From an uncultured Lachnospiraceae bacterium (GTDB lineage: Bacteria; Bacillota; Clostridia; Lachnospirales; Lachnospiraceae), in assembly GCA_900544445.1 (NCBI GenBank), contig UQVK01000106.1, positions 1 to 12,897 on the forward strand: a DNA stretch of 12,897 nucleotides. Reading direction: 5' to 3'. Shown in pieces: positions 7,245 through 12,897 of this stretch; the stretch's first letter is position 1, and every line of letters starts with the position of its first letter. The notes below the pieces were generated by a model. That model was not told where the DNA came from, did not search any database, and worked only from the letters and a program-made list of their open reading frames with translations. Both the position numbers and the translations under genes were made by a program.

Positions 7245-8498
7245 TCATTCCTCCCGGATCATCCAGCGCCCCCGCATCAGGGTCAGACGGTTGCGGGCTG
7301 TGGGGGAAAAACGCAGCAGGTCAGACAGGGCCTCTTCGGGAACCTGAATGTCGGACAGGGTTTTCTTCGCTCCGATCTCTTCATAGAGGGCATACAGACT
7401 GTCCGCATCGGGAATTTCCGCGATAATGCTGCGGATTTCGGGCCAGGTGCGGATCAGCATGTCCGGAGTTACACCCGCCATGCAGTCCTTCCGGTTCTCT
7501 TCCAGAATGGAAGGAGCCAGCTTTTCTCCATAGAAGCTTCGGATTACGGATTCTTCCGGGAAGGCGTATTCGTGGACTTGGGAAGAAATATCCGAAATCT
7601 GTCCCAGCTGATGATAAACCCGGGAAGCCAGAATGGTTCCTACGCCCACCTTTTCACCGTGCAGGGCATCGGAGGAAAAAGCAAAGGCGGCGGGTCCCAT
7701 TTCAATCAGATGGGAAATGTGGTGCTCGCAGCCGGAGGCGGGACGGGAGTTGCCCATGAGCTGCATGGCCAGGCCGGAAAGAATGAGCGCGTAGGTGAGC
7801 TGCTCAAAGGCTGACGCGTCTTGCGTCTTCAGGCCGCGGCAGCAGGAATATACCGCTTCCACCGCCTGGCGGGTCATTTTTTCAATGACGGGACAGAAAT
7901 ATTCCCCTGTAAGCGCATGGGCGATCTTCCAGTCTGCCAGCGCCGTATATTTGCCAAAAATATCGCCGGCTCCGCTGAGCGCCAGATAAAGAGGTGCTTC
8001 TTTGATGATATCGGTGTCGGCCAGGACGAAAAGGGGAGCCACGCCGGGCATGGTTTTCTTATATCCCTTCCAGGTCATTGCCGATACGGTGGAGCAGAAC
8101 CCGTCCACACTGGCTGCGGTGGGGCAGGAAACGAAGGGAATGCCGAGTTCGTTTGCGCAGTATCTCGTGGTGTCATGGATGGTTCCGCTTCCGACGGCGA
8201 CCAGATAGCTGATGCCGGGCTGCAGTTTTTCCCGGAGCATGCTGACGGCGATTTCGTTGGCGTGCAGATTTTCCGGGTTCAGGACAATTTCCTGATCCGC
8301 CCTGGGACGGACGAGGTTTTTGGCCCGATATGTATTTTCGTCATATACCACGGCACGCCGGCCGGTAAGACCGTATTTTGCGGCATAAAAGTCCAGCTTC
8401 TCCATGCAGCCGGCTTCGATGACGGCTTCTTTTGTTACCATTACATGTTCCCTGCCGCAGGAGCAGGGACCGTTGAGTCTGGCGCTGTCGATGATCAT
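7245..8498 (-). CDS. egsA: sn-Glycerol-1-phosphate dehydrogenase, AraM/EgsA type
   Basis: This 417-residue cytoplasmic enzyme of the iron-containing alcohol dehydrogenase fold should reduce dihydroxyacetone phosphate to sn-glycerol-1-phosphate with NAD(P)H. Visible are GSGTIHD (103-109) for nucleotide binding, PTAASVDGF (126-134), GAGDIFGKYTALADW (176-190) with the metal-binding D179, GCEHHISH (256-263) and HGEKVGVG (from H280), which supply the metal histidines. An N-terminal CSCGREH (12-18) is also present. The frame is open to a GTG at 8513, but that codon overlaps the Shine-Dalgarno sequence. ATG at 8498, with GGAGG (8507-8511) 8 nt upstream, is preferred. In Bacillus the homologue provides glycerol-1-phosphate for heptaprenylglyceryl phosphate. 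Archaea use a related enzyme for membrane lipids. It is a single-gene unit with its own promoter and terminator. A different polyol-phosphate substrate cannot be excluded. Confidence 0.88.
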   Translation of the reverse strand: MIIDSARLNGPCSCGREHVMVTKEAVIEAGCMEKLDFYAAKYGLTGRRAVVYDENTYRAKNLVRPRADQEIVLNPENLHANEIAVSMLREKLQPGISYLVAVGSGTIHDTTRYCANELGIPFVSCPTAASVDGFCSTVSAMTWKGYKKTMPGVAPLFVLADTDIIKEAPLYLALSGAGDIFGKYTALADWKIAHALTGEYFCPVIEKMTRQAVEAVYSCCRGLKTQDASAFEQLTYALILSGLAMQLMGNSRPASGCEHHISHLIEMGPAAFAFSSDALHGEKVGVGTILASRVYHQLGQISDISSQVHEYAFPEESVIRSFYGEKLAPSILEENRKDCMAGVTPDMLIRTWPEIRSIIAEIPDADSLYALYEEIGAKKTLSDIQVPEEALSDLLRFSPTARNRLTLMRGRWMIREE

Positions 8499-8515
8499 GT
8501 TTTTTTCCTCCACTT

Positions 8516-8556
8516 TGAAACGCTTGAAAACGCCGGTTGACTGTGCTGAAAAACGC
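8516..8556 (-). repeat. Three GCGTTTnCA-like direct repeats in the egsA leader
   Basis: On the minus strand GCGTTTCA (8516-8523), GCGTTTTCA (8525-8533) and GCGTTTTTCA (8547-8556) recur with three, four and five T residues. They lie in the predicted egsA leader just upstream of its ribosome binding site. They resemble the TTTC direct repeats bound by several DeoR-family regulators, but the repeats are short and could be chance. Confidence 0.3.
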
Positions 8557-8608
8557 GCGTTGAATCACAGTTCGGCGCTGTGGCTGATGAAGTGACTGCT
8601 TTACTGTA

Positions 8609-8637
8609 AGTATAGAACAAAAAAGTTTCGATGTCCA
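8609..8637 (-). promoter_or_regulatory. Sigma-A promoter of egsA
   Basis: On the minus strand TGGACA (8632-8637) and TATACT (8609-8614) are 17 nt apart. The predicted start is near 8602, giving a leader of about 100 nt before ATG 8498. No other minus-strand promoter of this quality was seen in the region. Confidence 0.65.
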
Positions 8638-8651
8638 TAGAATCAAAATAA

Positions 8652-8670
8652 TTTCGTAAATAAAACGAAA
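8652..8670. promoter_or_regulatory. Candidate operator in the divergent egsA/ATPase region
   Basis: TTTCGT (8652-8657) and ACGAAA (8665-8670) form a perfect 6-bp inverted repeat with a 7-nt spacer, 15 nt upstream of the egsA -35 element. Read on the minus strand from 8674, it also gives closely spaced TTTC, TTTCG and TTTT units, a pattern found in DeoR-family operators. The DeoR-family gene at 10430-11206 is a candidate ligand. The flanks are AT-rich, so chance or a promoter UP element is possible. No gene is seen in 8514-8851. Confidence 0.35.
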
Positions 8671-8785
8671 GAAATGTAAAAATATTTTTTAGTACCCATT
8701 TTCAAGGGGAAAAGTGAGAGTCACCGCTTGAATTCGGGATCATACTTCTGATTGTGGAAAATCCGGATGGAGAGAGGGGAAGTTG

Positions 8786-8814
8786 TGGACAGCGGTCGGG
8801 CGGGATGCTATGAT
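8786..8814 (+). promoter_or_regulatory. Sigma-A promoter of the ATPase-nuclease/DeoR operon
   Basis: TGGACA (8786-8791) and TATGAT (8809-8814) are 17 nt apart. The -35 hexamer and spacer length are identical to those of the divergent egsA promoter. The predicted start is near 8821, about 30 nt before the ATG at 8852. Confidence 0.68.
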
Positions 8815-8851
8815 AAAAGCGAAAGCAGGACTGGAAAAGGAGGCGTGCACA

Positions 8852-10423
8852 ATGGGAAGTTATCTGAATCCGGGAAATGAGAGATTTCAGAGAGTGGTAA
8901 ATTCGGAAATTTATGTGGATAAAACAGGATTGCTCCGTTATACCAATAAAAAGCTTAATTCTACACAGCAGAATATCTGCGTCAGCCGTCCCAGGCGTTT
9001 CGGAAAGTCCATTACCGCAGCCATGTTGACAGCTTATTACAGCTGTGGATGCGATTCTGAACAGCTCTTTTCCGGGCTGAAGATCACGGAAGCGGAGGAT
9101 TTTAAAACGCATCTGAACCAATATCATGTGATTTTTCTGAATATGCAGGAGTTCCTGAGCCAGAGCGGAAACATGGAGCAGATGATCGGCCTGATCCGGC
9201 GAACGGTTCTCTGGGAGCTTCTGGAGGAATATCCGGATTTCCGCTATTTTGATTCGGAAAATCTGATGCGGACCATGCAGGATGTGTATCGTTTTACGGC
9301 CAGGCCCTTTGTGGTGATTATCGATGAATGGGACTGCATTTTCCGCGAGTACAGAGAAGACTACAAAGCCCAGGAAGTTTATCTGGATTTTCTGCGGGAT
9401 ATGCTGAAGGATAAGGCGTATATCTACCTCGCCTATATGACGGGCATTCTGCCTATTAAGAAGTATGGCACTCATTCTGCGCTCAATATGTTTTCTGAGT
9501 TCTCCATGATCAATCCCAGACAGCTTGCCGAATTTGTGGGGTTTACGGAGGAAGAGGTCAGCGCGCTCTGCGACCGGTACGGAATGGATCTGCAGGAGCT
9601 GCGGGAATGGTATAACGGCTATCGGTTCGAATCCGTTCCCGCCGTATACAACCCCCGGTCAGTGGTTGAGGCGGTTACCTCCGGAATCTGCGATTCCTAT
9701 TGGAACCAGACGGAGACCTTTGAGGCTCTGCGCATGTACATCGACATGAATTTTGAGGGCCTGCGGGACGATGTGCTCAGCATGATGGCGGGAGAACAGG
9801 TTCCCGTGAATACGGGAAGCTTTTCCAATGATATGACCACTTTTCATACAAAGGATGATGTTTTGACGCTTTTGATTCATCTGGGGTATCTGGGCTATGA
9901 TTTTGACCATAAATGCGTATTCATACCCAATCATGAAATCCGCGGAGAGTTTGTGAATGCCGTTTCCGTATCGGAGTGGGGAGAGGTTTCAAAAGCGCTG
10001 AGGCAGTCGGCGGGGCTCCTGAATGCCATCTGGCAGAAGCGGCCGGAGCAGGTGGCGGCAGGAATCGAGCTGGCGCATCTGGAGACCTCCCATCTGCAGT
10101 ATAACGATGAAAATGCCTTAAGCTATACCATATCTCTGGCTCTGTACGCCGCCAGGAATTTTTATACGGTAATTCGGGAGATGCCTTCCGGGAAGGGATT
10201 TGCCGATATGGTATATCTTCCCAAAAAACGTTTCCCGGAAAAACCTGCTCTGGTGGTGGAACTGAAATGGGATAAAAGCGCACAGGGAGCCATCCGGCAG
10301 ATCAGGGAGAAAAAATATTGCCAGAGCCTTACAGAGTATCAGGGAAAGCTGCTTCTGATAGGGATAAATTATGATAAAAAGACCAGAGTTCATAGCTGTG
10401 AAATCGAAGAATGGGAGAAGTAA
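8852..10423 (+). CDS. AAA-ATPase-like / PDDEXK_9 nuclease-domain protein (DUF1703 type)
   Basis: This 523-residue protein joins an ATPase domain and a nuclease-fold domain. RPRRFGKS (46-53) is the degenerate P-loop typical of the AAA-ATPase-like family. VVIIDEWD contains the Walker B pair D158-E159, and YMTGILPIKKYG is the next conserved block. The C-terminal domain has a PD-(D/E)XK pattern with D452 in GFAD, E470 and K472 in VVELKW, and QIREKKY behind it, so the nuclease core looks intact. The frame is open from 8783, but ATG at 8852 with AAGGAGG (8837-8843) 8 nt upstream is the clear start. The family is common, often in many copies, in gut Clostridia and Bacteroidetes, and its role is unknown. 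Parts of the gene are more AT-rich than its neighbours (about 37% GC in 8881-8940), a possible sign of transfer. A DeoR-family gene follows after 6 nt. Confidence 0.9.
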   Translation: MGSYLNPGNERFQRVVNSEIYVDKTGLLRYTNKKLNSTQQNICVSRPRRFGKSITAAMLTAYYSCGCDSEQLFSGLKITEAEDFKTHLNQYHVIFLNMQEFLSQSGNMEQMIGLIRRTVLWELLEEYPDFRYFDSENLMRTMQDVYRFTARPFVVIIDEWDCIFREYREDYKAQEVYLDFLRDMLKDKAYIYLAYMTGILPIKKYGTHSALNMFSEFSMINPRQLAEFVGFTEEEVSALCDRYGMDLQELREWYNGYRFESVPAVYNPRSVVEAVTSGICDSYWNQTETFEALRMYIDMNFEGLRDDVLSMMAGEQVPVNTGSFSNDMTTFHTKDDVLTLLIHLGYLGYDFDHKCVFIPNHEIRGEFVNAVSVSEWGEVSKALRQSAGLLNAIWQKRPEQVAAGIELAHLETSHLQYNDENALSYTISLALYAARNFYTVIREMPSGKGFADMVYLPKKRFPEKPALVVELKWDKSAQGAIRQIREKKYCQSLTEYQGKLLLIGINYDKKTRVHSCEIEEWEK

Positions 10424-10429
10424 GGCGAC

Positions 10430-11206
10430 ATGAATCAGGAAGAACGAAAGAAATATATACTGGAACGATTGAAAATCAGCTCGTCAGTTTCCGTTTCAGA
10501 ACTGAGTGAAGCCTTCGGACTTTCGGAAGTTTCGGTCCGGAAGCTGCTTTCGGGAATGGAGCAGGAAGGGGTGCTGAAACGGACCTGGGGCGGCGCGGTG
10601 AGCGCCTACGGCTCCCTACGGGAATTTTCCCATCAGGAAAATGAAAACAGGCAGATGGAAGAGAAGCGTGCCATCGCCCGGGAGGCCTATGGCTGTATCG
10701 GGGACGGAGAGGCGGTCTTTCTGGACAGCGGCACGACCACTCTGGAGCTGGCAAAGCTGATCGTGGCCGGAGAAAAACGGAAGATTGTACCCTGTACCAA
10801 CAACATTTTCATCGCCGCCGAACTGGCGAAGGCCGCGGATATCCGCAGCATCATCATCGGCGGCGAGCTGCGCACCAACATCTATTCCTGCGTGGGCAGT
10901 CTGGCGCAGCAGGCGCTTTCGGGCCTGTTTTTTGACAAGGGCTTTATCAGCGGCAATCATTTCACGCTGGAGAGGGGCTTCAGCACGCCCACGCTGGGAG
11001 AGGCCCAGCTGAAGCGGCAGGTGCTTGCGGCTTCCAAGGAAAGCTTTCTGCTGATGGACTATACGAAATACGGGGACGATTCCATGGTTCAGATCGTCCC
11101 GCCGGAGGGGATCGACGTGCTGATCACGGACTGGCACATGCCGGAAAGCGTGGCGCAGGGCTTCCGGGAGAAAAATGTGAAGGTGATCACCGCGCAGAAG
11201 GAATGA
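10430..11206 (+). CDS. DeoR/GlpR-family transcriptional regulator
   Basis: This 258-residue protein has an N-terminal winged helix-turn-helix (about 5-56) ending in LKRTWGGAV, a DeoR hallmark. Its C-terminal sensor domain carries DSGTTT (99-104), IIIGGELR (141-148), CVGSLAQQ and EAQLKR (191-196), the pattern that binds a phosphorylated sugar or similar effector. It begins 6 nt after the ATPase-nuclease gene, with GGGAGAAG (10413-10420) as ribosome binding site inside the previous gene's last codons, so the two are surely co-transcribed. Such regulators commonly repress their own operon and nearby metabolic genes. The divergent egsA makes a phosphorylated three-carbon product and is a candidate target. 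The effector is unknown. The gene ends 10 nt before the convergent acetyltransferase gene, with no visible terminator between them. Confidence 0.9.
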   Translation: MNQEERKKYILERLKISSSVSVSELSEAFGLSEVSVRKLLSGMEQEGVLKRTWGGAVSAYGSLREFSHQENENRQMEEKRAIAREAYGCIGDGEAVFLDSGTTTLELAKLIVAGEKRKIVPCTNNIFIAAELAKAADIRSIIIGGELRTNIYSCVGSLAQQALSGLFFDKGFISGNHFTLERGFSTPTLGEAQLKRQVLAASKESFLLMDYTKYGDDSMVQIVPPEGIDVLITDWHMPESVAQGFREKNVKVITAQKE

Positions 11207-11216
11207 GGCCCGCTTT

Positions 11217-12161
11217 TCAGGCATGGGACAGGATGGGAAAGCGTCTCTTTTCCTGCGCAAAGGTTTTCGCCAGCTTTCCTTTTATAAACAGGGCATCGTC
11301 GTCATTTTCAAGAGGGAGGACCTTCCAGGCAGAGCTGTCCTCTGCAGACCGGGCATCGGCCCCATCCGCTCCGGCCGGGGTAAAGCCGCATTCCAGCCGG
11401 GAAAGACTGCGGGCCGCCTGAGGAAAGCGTTCGCAGAACGGTCCGGCGAGCAGCGCCGCCGCTTCGCGCGGGTCTACGGGGCAGGGCGCGAAAATGGCGT
11501 CAAGAAGGAGGGTGTCTCCTTCCGCTTCAGCGATCACCCAGGCGTTTTGAGCGGGAAGATACCAGACGTTTTCCGTTAAAAACTGTGAGGCGTAGAACAG
11601 AATAAGGCCGGGATTACCCACCATATCAAAGCTTCCCTGCGGGACGCCGGAAAGGATGGCCCTCTCAAGGGCGGCCCGGTTTTCCGGATCGGCCATGGGG
11701 ACGAGAACGGCTGATCTGTCCGTCGTGCAGGCGGAAAGGGGAGCGAAGAAACGGGATTCCTGTACCCGCTGAAAACCGAAACGGGGATAGAAATCCAGAA
11801 CCGTGTCGTTGGCGAACAGATAGATGGCCTCTGCCCGGTCCGCCCAGTCCTTTTCCACCGCTTCCATCAGAAGGCGGCAAAGCCCCTGGCCGCGAAAGGC
11901 GGAATCGGTCATCACGGTGCCCAGCTGGATATAGTGATGCAGGATTCCATTTTCGGAAAAGGTCATGGGATTGACGGACACGTTGGCGATCACCTGCCCT
12001 TCCCGGACAGCGGCATAAGGAATGTAATTCTCCTTCCAGTACCCGTTCTGATACCAGTTCTCAAAGTTCAGGTCAAAGGTCTTTTCGGCCAGACGGTTAA
12101 AGCTGCTTCTCAGCGCAGCGTCATCCCGGATATTTTTTACAATTGTAATATCGGTATGCAT
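11217..12161 (-). CDS. GNAT-family N-acetyltransferase with a C-terminal extension
   Basis: This 314-residue protein carries a GNAT domain in its N-terminal half. GTVMTDSAFRGQGLCRLLMEAV (near 81-102) includes the acetyl-CoA pyrophosphate loop RGQGLC (90-95), and FYPRFGF (124-130) is the usual end of the fold. The remaining roughly 180 residues are not recognised. They are too short for an Eis-type enzyme with two GNAT repeats and an SCP2 domain. The substrate is unknown. ATG at 12161 is the start; the best ribosome binding site, AAAGG at 12176-12180, is 14 nt away and weak. It lies 64 nt downstream of the partial lipoprotein gene on the same strand, so the two may be co-transcribed. It is not PseH-like in length, so it should not be taken as the missing pseudaminic acid acetyltransferase. 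Confidence 0.85.
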   Translation of the reverse strand: MHTDITIVKNIRDDAALRSSFNRLAEKTFDLNFENWYQNGYWKENYIPYAAVREGQVIANVSVNPMTFSENGILHHYIQLGTVMTDSAFRGQGLCRLLMEAVEKDWADRAEAIYLFANDTVLDFYPRFGFQRVQESRFFAPLSACTTDRSAVLVPMADPENRAALERAILSGVPQGSFDMVGNPGLILFYASQFLTENVWYLPAQNAWVIAEAEGDTLLLDAIFAPCPVDPREAAALLAGPFCERFPQAARSLSRLECGFTPAGADGADARSAEDSSAWKVLPLENDDDALFIKGKLAKTFAQEKRRFPILSHA

Positions 12162-12164
12162 GGA

Positions 12165-12189
12165 TTCAGATGTTTCCTTTCAGATGTTT
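12165..12189. repeat. 11-bp direct repeat before the acetyltransferase gene
   Basis: TTCAGATGTTT occurs at 12165-12175 and again at 12179-12189, a period of 14 bases. It lies immediately upstream of the acetyltransferase start, in the 64-nt gap after the lipoprotein gene. It may be a small duplication or a protein-binding site. Confidence 0.5.
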
Positions 12190-12225
12190 TTGATAAAAGT
12201 GAGCGCTGTGGCGAAAGTTGCCGGG

Positions 12226-12897
12226 TTATTCCGTCAGAAACAGATAGGAAGCTTCTCCGAAAAAGAAGCGTTCGTCCAGCTTTTCTTCCTCCCAGGTGGC
12301 GACCAGCTCGTACACCCGGTCTTTTTTGAGCTCAATGGGAAGAACTTCCGAATATTCGGTTTCGGAAAGAGGCTCCGCTTCCGCCACCCCCAGATCCTGA
12401 ATGTCCCATTCACGCAGCAGAATCCGGTCCGGCAGCATGACACAGTAGAGCAGGTAGGGCACGCTGTCCAGCCTGTTATAGTCCGGTACATCGAGCGTCG
12501 CTGCCTGTTCCGGGTCCATATCCAGCGGAGCGGAACCGCAGGCGACGGAGGTGGTGATTTCATCCTTATCCACCCAGGACCATTCCCCGGTTCCGGAGTG
12601 GAGGGTGAAGGATGTGTTAGCGCTGGACAGAGAATCGGAAAGTGTGATTTCCGGAGGAGCGGTGAGAAGCACGTCCGCGTGTGCCTTTTCCGATGTGCCC
12701 ACAGCGGGAGAGGCGGGTGCCGGTTCACTTCCGGCCTCGGACGATGTTTCCATTTCTGATTCGTCGCTGGTGTCAGACGATGTTTCTGTTCCCGATTCGT
12801 CTGTGGAGCCGGGAATGATTTCGCTTTCCGCTTCAGAGGATTCTGGCGGCTGGGCGGCAGTCCTGCCGGAGCAGGCGGCGGTCAGGGACAGCAGCAG
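12226..12897 (-). CDS. Putative lipoprotein, N-terminus cut by the window edge
   Basis: The minus-strand frame runs from the right edge to a stop at 12226, giving 223 visible residues. An internal ATG at 12753 is not the real start, because upstream codons read LLLSLTAACSG. That is the end of a signal peptide with a lipobox-like TAAC, so the protein is probably lipid-anchored outside the membrane. A Ser/Glu/Thr-rich linker of about 50 residues follows, then a compact domain of about 150 residues ending in SYLFLTE. I do not recognise the domain. Its visible features are a HSGTGEWSWVDKDE segment and an acidic C-terminus. The linker contains a 12-residue imperfect tandem repeat. Only the first few residues of the signal peptide are missing. 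It is upstream of the acetyltransferase gene on the same strand. Confidence 0.8.
   Translation of the reverse strand: MLLSLTAACSGRTAAQPPESSEAESEIIPGSTDESGTETSSDTSDESEMETSSEAGSEPAPASPAVGTSEKAHADVLLTAPPEITLSDSLSSANTSFTLHSGTGEWSWVDKDEITTSVACGSAPLDMDPEQAATLDVPDYNRLDSVPYLLYCVMLPDRILLREWDIQDLGVAEAEPLSETEYSEVLPIELKKDRVYELVATWEEEKLDERFFFGEASYLFLTE
12730..12801 (-). repeat. Imperfect 36-bp tandem repeat in the lipoprotein linker
   Basis: Two adjacent 36-bp units encode DESGTETSSDTS (12766-12801) and DESEMETSSEAG (12730-12765). They share DES, ETSS and the DNA motif GACGATGTTTC read on the plus strand. Slippage or duplication within a flexible linker is the simplest explanation. Confidence 0.6.

Noticed and set aside
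8783..8851. Upstream extension of the ATPase-nuclease gene to a TTG at 8783
   Set aside because: It would overlap the promoter at 8786-8814; the ATG at 8852 has an ideal ribosome binding site.
11217..12161. Taking the acetyltransferase as the missing PseH
   Set aside because: It is far longer than PseH, is separated from the pse operon by three genes, and shows only general GNAT motifs.

Overview
The window looks like chromosomal DNA of an anaerobic gut-type Firmicute, most likely Clostridia and probably Lachnospiraceae. The signs are strong AAGGAG-type ribosome binding sites, sigma-A promoters, a moderately GC-rich coding bias, and an AAA-ATPase/PD-(D/E)XK protein of a family common in such genomes. 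The assignment is an inference; no rRNA or other marker gene is present.

Layout. (1) Positions 203-2588, plus strand: a metal-efflux operon with a sigma-A promoter, a palindrome over the predicted transcription start, a 72-residue CxxC metal-binding protein and a P1B-type Zn/Cd ATPase that lacks its own N-terminal metal-binding domain. A bidirectional terminator closes it. (2) Positions 2606-7043, minus strand: an operon for the late steps of pseudaminic acid synthesis, in the order pseG, pseF, a type III PLP-dependent decarboxylase, pseI. The decarboxylase overlaps pseI by 8 nt and is not a known member of the pathway. PseB, PseC and PseH are not in the window. (3) Positions 7190-8637, minus strand: an AraM/EgsA-type sn-glycerol-1-phosphate dehydrogenase with its own promoter and terminator. 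(4) Positions 8786-11206, plus strand, divergent from egsA: an AAA-ATPase-like/PDDEXK_9 protein and, 6 nt downstream, a DeoR-family regulator. (5) Positions 11217-12897, minus strand: a GNAT acetyltransferase and, upstream of it, a lipoprotein cut by the right edge.

How the parts work together. The metal operon should export Zn2+/Cd2+, with the small protein replacing the missing cytoplasmic metal-binding domain. The pse genes would make CMP-pseudaminic acid, normally for flagellin or surface glycans; the decarboxylase suggests an amine or decarboxylated acyl group may decorate that sugar. The DeoR regulator probably senses a phosphorylated metabolite. It may control its own operon and perhaps egsA, because the shared divergent region carries TTTC-type repeats.

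The best candidates for something undescribed are the decarboxylase inside the pse operon, whose substrate-recognition motif is altered, and the ATPase-nuclease/DeoR pair. No CRISPR array, tRNA, rRNA, insertion sequence or phage gene was seen.
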